Source: Heliocybe sulcata (taxonomy: Eukaryota; Basidiomycota; Agaricomycetes; Gloeophyllales; Gloeophyllaceae). Taken from it: DNA of 64,000 nucleotides. The notes under the pieces were generated by a model. It saw nothing but the letters and a program-made list of their open reading frames with translations. It was not told the origin of the DNA and did no database searches. Position 1 is the stretch's first letter. Every line of letters starts with the position of its first letter. Of the stretch, positions 10,658 to 20,832 are shown in pieces. The stretch is from contig ML213508.1 in assembly GCA_004369045.1 (NCBI GenBank), positions 199,928 through 263,927 on the forward strand, in the 5' to 3' direction. The translations under genes and the position numbers were made by a program.

Positions 10658-11638
10658 TCAGTCCTCTTCAACCTCTTCAGTGGCTTCCATTCCCTTTTTC
10701 TCTGCGCTGTTGTGTTCGATATGGCCTTCATCGTCTTCCGAATGAGGTTCTTCTTCCTCTGATTGAACTTCGTCTCCATCCGAATCAGCTTCGGAGTTCT
10801 CCTGGAGAACATACGCGTCCTCATCGTGGTTTCCTTCCATCTCTGGAGCACCCGCAGGCCAGTCCTGACCATATTCGGCACGCCAGATGGCGAGGACCTC
10901 TTTCATGACTCTGTCTGAGACGTCCGTCCATTTCACCTTGCTGTCTTCGCGTTCGAAGTCTTCGATAGCCTTGATAGAAAAGCGATCTCCAGCCCAAGCG
11001 CCACGATGAATGTCCCCTTCGTAGCACACTGATATTGATCGCTCGGTGGACCAGCAGATCTGGGAGAACAGGACGTCGCCCAGATGAATGGCATCACCTA
11101 CGGCGCTTAGCACTGCAGACGAGCGAACGTATTCCTTCTTCGATAGATTCAAAAGAATCCACCGTCGGTCGTGGATGTAGGAATGAGGGGGTGTATGCTG
11201 CCGGAATCCTAGCACACCTGGATATGCCAATAGATCGAACGCTTTGTTTTGTTCCCAATGCCGAAAGATGCTCCATGCCCTTCTCTTGGAGGACCGTTCC
11301 CGCTCGGTGTAGTGTGCGCACATAAACGTGTAAAAGTTCGGATCCATAAGACGGTCACCCATTGCTGGAAGTGCCCGGAAACCTTCAAATGCCTTCATCT
11401 CTTCCGGTTCGAGTAGACCCCGTGGCAAATCCCTGGTATCATCTCCTATACAAGCCATGCGCTGACCCTCCCAACGAGCCGGATGCTGCGTCACTAGCTC
11501 CCTAGCTCGGTCCCAGCCCGTGACCCATAGCATGCTGTTAGCGAGGCACAGGCTGGCCGCATCCTCGAGACAGTCAATTTCACAGAATATCATCTGCAGT
11601 ATTTCGATTGGCAGCTTGAGGCGGCCCAATTCATTCAT
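10658..11638 (-). CDS. F-box-like protein
   Basis: Single-exon frame of 326 residues. It opens MNELGRLKLPIEILQMIFCE, a short F-box (L-P-x-E-I-L-x-x-I-F) at residues 5-20, followed by ASLCLANSMLWVTGWDR, the usual second half. The middle carries motifs seen in a large basidiomycete F-box family, such as WEGQRMACIGDDTRDLP and AWAGDRFSIKAIED. The C-terminus is a long acidic tail of Glu/Asp/Ser. Such proteins recruit unknown targets to SCF ubiquitin ligases. The assigned role rests on the F-box alone. The frame can be extended upstream through two plausible introns (see 11639-12109), so the true start may be earlier. Confidence 0.75.
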   Translation of the reverse strand: MNELGRLKLPIEILQMIFCEIDCLEDAASLCLANSMLWVTGWDRARELVTQHPARWEGQRMACIGDDTRDLPRGLLEPEEMKAFEGFRALPAMGDRLMDPNFYTFMCAHYTERERSSKRRAWSIFRHWEQNKAFDLLAYPGVLGFRQHTPPHSYIHDRRWILLNLSKKEYVRSSAVLSAVGDAIHLGDVLFSQICWSTERSISVCYEGDIHRGAWAGDRFSIKAIEDFEREDSKVKWTDVSDRVMKEVLAIWRAEYGQDWPAGAPEMEGNHDEDAYVLQENSEADSDGDEVQSEEEEPHSEDDEGHIEHNSAEKKGMEATEEVEED

Positions 11639-12109
11639 GTGAGTCCTGCCAGTGTGGCACGACAGTCAATATTAGCTACCAATGGCAATGATATATGGCC
11701 ATCATACCTGCTAGCTCGTCGTAGCATGTTTGCGTGGATTCGAAACAGGTCTGGATCGATATCTGGAGGTAGTATGAGCGTGATGATTGCATCACCCATT
11801 CCACCACAGGGAATCATCTCTCCAAGTTTGCATCCTCCCCAGTATTCCTTTTGATCAATATTGACGCTAGAATGCACCTGTAAGTCCTAGGCGGTGCGAT
11901 GTGTGGATGTTCGAACTTACAAGGTCCAGTATTGACCCATATCGGATATGCTCAAGACCAGGAAAATAGAGTGTGTAAGAGTTTGGGCAAGTGGCAAGTG
12001 TGGCCGCGGCGAAGATTATATAGGTAACGGGATGCCCACGCCACTGATGTGCCACAGCAACGGTAGGCGGCACGTGTCTAGCAAAAATCCACATCGTGAT
12101 CCGTCGCAA
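11639..12109 (-). other. possible 5' exons of the F-box gene
   Basis: Two minus-strand stretches join in frame to the F-box gene through good splice sites: LDL|GTAAGT to TTACAG|GTGCATTC, and GCTAGCAG|GTATGA to TGGCAG|G. They read NSYTLYFPGLEHIRYGSIL and DPDLFRIHANMLRRAS. They could be coding or a spliced 5' leader. No family was recognised. Confidence 0.3.
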
Positions 12110-12934
12110 TCAACGTGGTGGAGGTTTTCAACGTGCTGGCGTATACGAATCCTCATTCAGGTTGTATAGTCTGTCATCCTTCCTTGTTCTATTGTTTTGT
12201 CTCGGAAGCAATGGAAATACGGGGTGTCCTAGTGTCGTCTTCCATGTGCCGTAGTTAAGAAGTCGTGTTATCTTTGTCTGGCATGACACAAGAATATCGG
12301 TTATTTGATTCCTCGGGAGGATGCGGATGCACAATGGCAGTTGCACGAGTGCATAGGTACGGACGTCCAATGTGTCCACATCTCTTGTATCTCTTGTAAT
12401 GCGTATGTGCGCTGGCGTAATATTATTGCACACTGTATCAGGGGGAAGAGAGCCTCATGCGTATCAGACTATTTCCCTGCAAATGTCTGATGGATGTCTT
12501 ATAATAACCCATATGTCACTTCTGTATGAGATCTGGAGCGAGCAGTAATGTTCCAGCAGTACGGTTGTATCCGCGCCTCACAGCGGTTGCGGAAGTCTAC
12601 TAATATAACCACACTCATAGATAACTTGTGCATTCCACCATATATTGACAATATTTAGTAGAGAGCGCTTAGGCTGCCTGCCAGGCTGGCTGCGATGTGC
12701 CACACGCGTAATCACCTGATGCCAGTCACAAAGTAACGTTGGTCACAGTTCCGCTTACTCTCTCTACCTCTACGCCGAAGTCAAAACAACTCGGATTCCA
12801 CATAAGAATTTACGGATCTTGGCACACTCTTTCGTTGTAACCTGGCTACTGGTGGCTGTGCGCAGCCATTGGAGTATCAAGGCATATTCGACCATTGCGC
12901 GGAGAAGTGGAGGGCTTGGAGGTCGGGTTAGAAC
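12110..12934. other. divergent intergenic region
   Basis: This separates the F-box gene (minus) from GWT1 (plus). Nothing coding was found. Promoters of both genes should lie here. Confidence 0.4.
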
Positions 12935-14902
12935 ATGACTGACTATAAAGCGTCAAAGGAAGCATTTGTCTCTGGCATGACTGGGTCTAGCGTGGGGCAT
13001 ATCAACCTAGTTTCAAGCGCAGCTTTGGTCCGTGAATCCTTTGTCTTCTGTAGTCCTGATCTAAGCGCGATCAGGCCTCAATAGCTCTTCATTCTGCTCT
13101 CAGAACGCGCCTTTCCTCGAGCAATCCCACGTCCTTCGCAGTCGAATGGCTTACTCTTGTCGCTCCTTTGCTCCTCTCCGTAACCCTCTTTGCTGATACC
13201 CCGGGAGTGCTCATCTTTTCGCTGCTCTTCCCAAGTGGCCTACTGCTCCTTATACCCAGAAGGGAGTCCGGAACGCCACTTCCTTCCCCTCTAGATACAT
13301 CCCCGAAGCTGGAATTCCCAACAGCGTCGAGCACTGCACCAGTCATTATCGGACAACTGCCAGCAGTCTCGATATACCGATCACATATGATGCTCATGAC
13401 AATATTGTCAATACTAGCCGTGGATTTTCCAATATTTCCGCGATCGTTAGCGAAGTGCGAGACTTATGGAGTATCTTTGGTCCGTCTTGACCGTCTGTGG
13501 AAGACAATGCAGAACTGACACGCCTTAGATGGATTTGGGGGTCGGCTCGTTCGTATTCGCACAAGGTCTCGTGTCAGCCATACCAATTCTCAAGGATCCT
13601 TCCTACCTATCTCAGCCTATGCTTGATAAGATATCAGGAGTTGTCCAAAAGGTTTGGCCCATACTTGCCCTGGGTCTAATACGAGTCCTCCTCGTAAAAG
13701 GCACGGACTATCCTGTAACGAATCATTCATCCAGTTCATGTAGCTGGCGTAGTACTAACATGTCAGAATGTAGGAACATGTAACAGAATATGGCGTCCAC
13801 TGGAACTTCTTCATCACTCTCGCGTTGCTTCCCATTTTCCAGGTCTTGCTCCATCCTCTGATTGCGGTTATGCCTATCTCGCTCCTAGCCGTCCTGTATG
13901 GGCTGGGTAAGCTTTGCAGATACGACTTCTTACAGAACGCCTACTCATGCCTGTCACCTACGTAGCACATCAACTAACCCTCTCCTGGATGGGCCTACAG
14001 GACTGGGCGCTCTTCGCACCTCGGACAAATGTAATATCCGCCAACAAAGAGGGCATAGTATCTCTTTTCGGTGAGCAATTTTTGCTCTCCCGTCTCTGTC
14101 CTCATTTGTGACGTGGTCTTCGTTATTCAGGCTACCTCGCAATTCATCTCCTAGGCCTCTCAGCTGGCACAATCATTCTGCCGCCCTCGCCCAACTACTT
14201 TCGCCGCCAACAGCAAGCGCAAGCCAAGCGTAAGAGAAAATACAGCAACGCGGAGGCTGTCCAAACTGGCAGAACGCTCAGACCGATCGTACATCGGGAA
14301 GATGATCGTACGGCGACCGAGTTGATCTCGTATGCTGTAGTCTGGTGGTTTTTGATGTTCATCAGTACATGGGCGAATATCGGTGGGGGCGTTTCACGTC
14401 GACTGGTACGAGTGCTTGGTATAAAGCATAGAGCAGTGTTGTACTGATCAGGCCTATTCTAGGTTAATCTGACCTATATCCTCTGGGTCGCGGCGTACAA
14501 CACGACGTTCCTCCTCGGGTACTTGCTTCTAGAACTGTTCTTCTTTCCCTCGCCCTTCTCCAAATCTGTCTACTCGCCTACATCAAAGCTGAAAGTGCAG
14601 GCCGACACAGTGATGGCGAATACGCAAGCACAGTTGGTGCCGCGCCAAGGCCCAGCGCTACTCGAAGCTATTAACCGCAACTCTTTGGTGCTCTTCCTCT
14701 TGGCAAGTCTCGTTGCACGATTCTGGGAGGTCTTCGATTGACGATCTTGTGCTAGGCGAATGTGTTGACGGGCCTGATCAACTTGACCTTGCCGACGATG
14801 TACACATCTGATGCTGTGGCGATGATCATCCTATCCGCGTATGCGCTGGCTATATCCGCCGTTGCATGGGCGACAAGAGGGCGCAGGATATGGCGGATCT
14901 AA
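12935..14902 (+). CDS. GWT1: GPI inositol acyltransferase GWT1 (PIG-W)
   Basis: Eight exons: 12935-13031, 13085-13479, 13529-13714, 13774-13906, 13966-14070, 14131-14405, 14463-14702, 14756-14902 (525 residues, normal for the family). The protein acylates the inositol ring of glucosaminyl-phosphatidylinositol in the ER, an early step of GPI-anchor synthesis. Recognisable blocks are the N-terminal [17 protein letters not shown] and the hallmark [36 protein letters not shown]. Further on come [39 protein letters not shown], and multiple membrane helices to the C-terminus. The seventh intron uses a GC donor (TTG|GCAAGT at 14703). No lesions were seen. GWT1 is the target of the manogepix class of antifungals. 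Confidence 0.95.
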
Positions 14903-14964
14903 CAAGTAATGGATTGCACCATTGGCGTGGCTAGTAGCTTTTGCAATTTGCGCCAGCGTGTTCA

Positions 14965-15482
14965 TCAGTTGTAATGTTTCACGACGATCCCGTTGATCAG
15001 CTCCGTCTCAACATTGCCGTCCTTCTTTAGATTCACAAAACCGTACGACGCGATGCGCGCCTTGCGCCACATCTCTGCCGTCGGCGCCGTATTCGCACCC
15101 TCATTGTCTTCGTGACTCGGGATCTTCTCCTTCCTCATTTTCTCCAGCACTGGACTCCCCTGCACTGGCCTCAGTACGACCGTGTCGTCGGGCATCGAGA
15201 AGAAGAACAACCCGAGACGGGCGAGCCCTCGCTGCGATGGCGGAGGCTGGACGACGCGATGGATCGTCGCTTTGTAGAACCCGTCTGATAGGAATTGGAG
15301 CATGTCGCCAATGTTGATAACCTGCGCAGCGGATCTGATGTGAGGGTTTTCTTCCTGCGGTTTACGAGAATGGACGTACGAGCCCGTTTGGGACGTAGCG
15401 CGCCCATTGCCAGTGTCCCTCGGCGAGAGGATCTGGAGGCCTGTGATGGACTGGCTGAAGAGGACAGGGTTCAGCAGCGGAT
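14965..15482 (-). pseudogene. 3' relic of a 2OG-Fe(II) oxygenase
   Basis: The last two exons of a 2OG-Fe(II) dioxygenase are readable: about 15380-15482 (SQSITGLQILSP then HWQWARYVPNGL) and 14965-15321 (FYKATIHRVVQPPPS to GIVVKHYN). They match the tails of the two intact genes at 31.9-36.2 kb, including the terminal NGIVVKH peptide. The upstream exons, including the H-x-D iron ligands, are missing. One base is missing near 15420 relative to the intact paralogs (which read LSPEGKWQW), shifting the frame. It is therefore a truncated, frameshifted duplicate some 17 kb from its relatives, on the same strand. Confidence 0.85.
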
Positions 15483-15757
15483 TCCTCGTTGACGCCAGTC
15501 CTATGGGATGGGAAAGGCGAACACAATATCAATATAAGAATGCGCTCCTAGTACTGCGTCTCTAGTAGTAGTCATATGCCACATGCCACATTTTGGCCGC
15601 GCATTGGGCAGTGATGAGTCTGATGACGTCACATGCGCATACCCTCGAAAATGTCCATCACAGTGGAGGCGTTGACGGCTATGGCGTTCTCTACTGGCTG
15701 CGACACTGCTCCGCATAACGACCTCAAGCACAAGTCTTGTAGCGTAACCGGGCGCTA

Positions 15758-17101
15758 ATGAACCTATTTAACCCCCTCCGCCCGGCATTTCGCACAAGAC
15801 CACGCTTATGGCCTGCGCTCGCTCTCAAAGGACAGCGATTCACAGTCAGAAATTACCCTACGACACCTACATCGCAGGAAGTGGAGAATACGAATGTCAG
15901 CCATGCGAAGTTTATAGCGGAGGCGTCGCCATCGTCGAAATGGTCGCCCAAGGATGAGATCGGGAAGGGCGGCGGGACGCAGGCTACGGGAGAGGACTTT
16001 GATACCCTGGCCGAGGGCAAAGGTACGTCGCGCGATATGTACCCGGTGCGGAGGTCATGAGCGAGCAATGGTTGACATCAGGCAAACTTTCTCCAACGTC
16101 GTCGCATTTGTTCAAGCTTATCCTGCCTTTGGGGCAACTTGCATCGAAGTCGAATACAAAAACCCCACCACCACCAACCGTATTCCTTCTGCACCCCTCT
16201 CAGCCGCTCTCACACGCCGGCCGTCTGATAACTGCGTCTCTCGCACCTGCTACGACCGATGTTTCCTTCCGTAGCAAGTCGAACCAGGGGCAGATGTTTC
16301 AGTGGTCGGACGCAACGGACGTGAGCGACTTCATCCGAGACGCAGCGCGGGAGGCAGAGTTTGAGATTTGTATCAGCAAGAACCCTGGAGCATCGCCGTC
16401 CGAGGAGAGAGCAGGAGAAGAGACTGCGATTCGTGTGGAAGTGCCGACGTTTGCGGACCGGACGCGCTTCCTGAGGAGGCGGCTGGATGCAATCACGGCC
16501 GAGCTGGCGCGGATGGAGGGGCTCAAGAACGAGTGTGACCGGGAGGCGCATCGCGGCGCGAGGAGGGTGGCTGTCGGGGGATTTGCGATGCTGGTTGTGT
16601 ACTGGGGTGCGGTTGCGCGCCTTACGTTCTGGGACTACGGCTGGGATATTATGGAACCCATCACATATCTCTCCGGTTTGTCAACTGTTATCCTCGGTTA
16701 CCTCTGGTGCGCCTCCCCTCCCTTTGTCTGCTGACCCATCTCAACAGCCTCGTAGGTTCCTCTTCCAAGGCCGTGAAGTCTCCTACTCTTCCGTCCTCCA
16801 TCAGTCCATTTCCACACGGCGAGACGCCTTATACAAATCGAAAGGCTTCGACATCGACCGGTGGGTGGACCTGACGAATGAGGCGCGAGAGTTGAGGCGG
16901 GAGATTGGACGGATTGCGGAGGATTATGAGGACCGCAGGACTGCTAACTCGGAGGAGAAGAATGACGAGGAGGATGACGAGGATAAGGGGGAGAGGAGGA
17001 AAGCGCAGACGGAAGAAGAGGAGAGGACTAGCGAGCCGGTTGTGAGGATGACTGAGGAGGACGAGGGAGTGAGGGAGACTGACAAGAATAAAAAGGTGTA
17101 G
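15758..17101 (+). CDS. MCU: mitochondrial calcium uniporter, pore-forming subunit
   Basis: Three exons: 15758-16022, 16082-16706, 16756-17101 (411 residues). MCU forms the inner-membrane Ca2+ channel of mitochondria. The signature is clear: helix GGFAMLVVYWGAVARLTFW (about residues 254-272), the selectivity loop W-D-I-M-E-P (276-281, the DIME motif), then a second helix TYLSGLSTVILGYLWFLFQG. The N-terminus is basic and Ser-rich, as expected for an import sequence. A coiled coil precedes the first helix (RTRFLRRRLDAITAELARME). The C-terminus ends in a long Glu/Asp/Lys tail. Key pore residues are intact. No gene for EMRE or MICU is visible in the window. Confidence 0.92.
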
Positions 17102-17984
17102 TGCCTCATGATTGTATACTGTAGCGCAACGAGCTTGGTTGCACTGTGTGACGCCTTGTATCATATACGATACATTTAGAATTGTAGCGTATTCCTAGAA
17201 TAGACTTGAAATCTGTCACGTTGTAAAGGTTGATTGAAAAACTATGTATGTGCTTAAAGGTACGAAAGGACTGTGGAGTGAATGTTACAAGTCTGCCTGG
17301 TAGCCAGTCACTGTGGCAAACGGGTGACACCACGCTGCTTGTGACGGCACGTGATGTTCATCAGATGATTGGCTGTCACACTGCGATGGACGAGACAGCT
17401 TCGTGCCTTCTGCGAAGAACTTCACGCTATACCGTCACCTTTCCTCCGCATATTTCAGACTCATATCAGAAACAGAGAACTCTCCTAGATAAGCACAATG
17501 CTTGTCGCTATTCCAGGACAGCTCTGAGTTTCTTGACAACCAGTCTCTTGAGTCTCAAGCGTACCCTAGGATTGCATCTCTCAAGCGCCAGCGCCGCCTT
17601 GGGCGTGCGTGCATCCCAGAGTTTGCGGTTGTCCTCTATTTTTAGAACTACTTAAGGAGACGGTATGGTCTATCGCATATGGCCTCTCGGACGTCCGCTC
17701 AAGCCAAAAATAGAGGAAAGAAGTGATATGGCAATGATGCAACCAGGCTCCAACGCCTGCTGACATCGAACATGACCTGCATGTCCTGGCTTCCTATTCC
17801 TGTCTCATGAATCGGTCTTGCGAGGACAGCAGATCCGGGATGGACTCAGGTTCCGCAAACCTAACGAGCGTCCGTGGTAGGATGGTCCCTTAAGGCGTCA
17901 AGAATCGCCATACATCAGGTCCTTCGGAGTCCCGTCTTCTTGAGTCTGACTTGCAGTTGCTCACCTCATCTTGATACCTTTACC
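17102..17984. other. intergenic, promoter region of the first MFS gene
   Basis: No gene recognised. A pair TCTATTTTTAG (about 17635) and AAAAATAGAG (about 17705) forms a weak inverted repeat. Confidence 0.35.
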
Positions 17985-20715
17985 ATGGCCCACCGGGATA
18001 TACCGCCTTTCAGAGTCGAGCACGCCAAGAACGAGGAGAAGCTGACGACCGATGTTATCGATGTCACCTGCAGCCCTACTACCAGTGGTGCTGATTCTCC
18101 GACTTTGCGTCAGTTGACTGCGGAGGAGGAGAAGATCCTGTGGAGGAAGGTAGACTTACGATTGATGCCTATCTTGACGATAATGTACCTGTTCTGTTTT
18201 CTGGATCGAGGTAGGCTGTTCTTGTTGCCCGTCATGGCTAATTCGCATAATATCTCCTTGTCGCAGGAAACATCGGTGCGTCTCAGGATATGGCATTTTA
18301 TGAAGTATAAACTAACTGTACGATTATGCAGGTAATGCGAAGCTACAAGGCCTGACCTCGCAATTGCATTTAGTCGGAGACGAATATAATATTGCTTTGG
18401 TGCGTTCTTGTGTTCACCACTCTCTGAGTCGCCTGCCGCTGATTGCCAGTGCAGATGATGTACTTCATTGTAAGATCAATGTTCCCGCTATGGGGAGACG
18501 AGTGTCTAAAGCACCTGCCAGCCATATTGCTTATTTGAACTCCCTGCAAAGTGGGTGAGACGTCCACGAAGTCTCTGTTCTGTTGTTCATAATATGTCAT
18601 ACAGCTTGCTTCTCAAACGACTGCGGCCTTCGAGGTTTGTCTCTCCGTGGATGTTATAGTTGCGCCTTACCATTATCATACAGGTGGCTACCGGGCATTA
18701 CTGTAGGCTTTCAGCTATCGTCATGATGAGAAGAAGATCTAATACGCCATCCCCACGTCATAGATTGCATGGGGAGTGGTCATGTATGTCTCCGTTCTGT
18801 AGTATACAAGCAAGACGGCCTACTGACAACGGTACGTACGAAATAGGACTATGATGGGCATAGTGAAGTCGTACGTAACTGCCTTCCTTTCCTCACCTAC
18901 ATAGTCATGATGCAAGAGTGTATTACATCTCAGATACCAGCAACTCGTAGGAGTCCGTATCTGCCTGGGTATAGCAGAGGCTGGACTTTTTCCGGGTATT
19001 GTCTACTAGTAAGTCATCGACTGCAGTATCCCGCTCTAACTCACGAGTCTGTCGTGTTATCAGCCTCACCCTCTGGTATCCCCGGCATATGCTGCAATAC
19101 CGCACAGGTCTATTTATTGGATCTGCTAGTGTTGCAGGTCAGTGTCCAACAACTGACAGTGCGGGAGATATGACTTCTAATACAGGACTAGGTGCTTTCT
19201 CCGGCCTGTTGGCTTTTGGTATCAGCTTCATGAGCGGCGCTGAGGGTCTGGAGGGTTGGTCCTGGATTTTTGTGAGCCCTGCACTCCACTCCCGGGACGT
19301 AATCGTCAGATGACTCTTATATCTTCCAGATTATCGAAGGCATGGCGACCGTTGTAGTCGGAATCATTGCGTTATTCGGTAAAGTAGCTTGATATCACAT
19401 TATCTAGGGACGTCCCTGACTTGTCGACAGTCCTTGTCGACTTCCCCGACACAGCGAAGTTCCTGACCGAGAAAGAGAGGCTGTTTATCATTCACAAGAA
19501 AAGTGAGAGACAGGCTCTTATGTATCCGTGAACCACATCAATGTTGACTAGAGTATGACCTTTCATCCGTCGGTGAAGAAGAGCGCTTTGCTCTCCGACA
19601 TATCTGGGATGCTGTCACTGATTGGCAGGTACGTGCGGTATTGCTTCTGCACGGTCACGATCCATACTGCTTCACGATTAACCGCGTCACAGGTGTGGAT
19701 GCTCAGCCTGGTAAATATGTCTATCATTGGCCCATGTGAGTCGTCTGTCGTTGCACATAGTGACACGACCCAATTAATCTGGCGTAGTATGGGGAATTTC
19801 ATTATTTCTGCCGTGAGTGGCAGCTAGCTTCCAGTCGCAAACATCAAATCACCCTTCATTCATTAGATCAATCATACAAGGGTGGGCGCAGGCATCCTGC
19901 GTACTAGGGGAATTTGTCATTAATTATACCCTCTGCGGGGCACCTTCGGGTACACGACTGCTGTCTCTCAGTTACTGACTGTCCCGCCCTACGTCTTAGC
20001 AAGTATGCGCCCTTCATGCTAAATCCCTTGCGACGCGCTGACCGATATTTCTTCTAGCAATAGTCCTCCTTTTGATGGCGATATGGTCGGACCGTATCAA
20101 AATGCGCTCCCCTTTCATTGTAGCCTGCCTTCTAATGTCCCTGATCGGCTTCGCAATCAACATCACCGATGCGCCCACGGGTGCCAAATACTTCGGTACA
20201 TTCTTCTGCGTAGTGGGCCACTACGCAGCCTTCCCTGGAGGCATTACCTGGTGCGTCGTCTCCTTCATTCTCGAAATACCAGCACTGACTGTGTCTATCT
20301 GTGCAAGGTTAAGTAATAATATGGCTGGACAGTACAAGCGAGCCGTCGGGATTGGATTGCAAGGTGGGATGGGCATGTTGGCTGGGGCGATCTCGTCCAA
20401 CGTATACAGGACGCAGGACGCCCCACGCTACATCCTGGGACGTAAGTGGTGATCTTTGTTATGGACCCATCAGACAACTGACTATGTGATGCATCCGATA
20501 TCTCACCTGCAGACGGTATTGAGCTCATGTTTGTCGGGCTTGGCCTGGTATCCGTACCGCTGACTGTCCTCATTTATATGGGGATCAACACACGTCGAGA
20601 CAGACTGCGACAGGAGCTGGAAGGCGAAGAAGGCGGACGGAAACGCGTTCAGTACTCCGTCGAGGAGCTGAGGACCATGGGAGACAGAGCGCCGGATTTT
20701 CGGTATACGCTGTAA
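17985..20715 (+). CDS. MFS permease, ACS family (Dal5/Tna1-like), copy 1
   Basis: About 22 short exons reconstruct a 12-helix anion:cation symporter of the allantoate/nicotinate permease type. Landmarks are EEEKILWRKVDLRLMPIL before helix 1, LDRGNIGNAKLQGL, LLLKRLRPSRWLPGIT, QQLVGVRICLGIAEAGLFPG, SEGW-type loop SGAEGLEGWSWIF, SVGEEERFALRHIW, QYKRAVGIGLQGGMG, YRTQDAPRYILG, and a cytoplasmic tail ending PDFRYTL. Exon 2 is only 9 nt (18267-18275). One expected intron (19882-19943) ends in AC instead of AG, although the flanking exons (SIIQG and FGYTTAVSQLLTVPP) fit perfectly. The copy may therefore be mis-spliced. It lies tail to tail with copy 2, 117 bp away. The substrate is unknown. Confidence 0.85.
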
Positions 20716-20832
20716 ACGGGCTGGTATATGAGCATAGTATCGTGGCAGTAAGCATGCCGACAGCAGACGTCACTTGCATTATCATGACTAGGTGAGCTCA
20801 AGGCAGACGATTTACATTGAAGAACACAAGTC

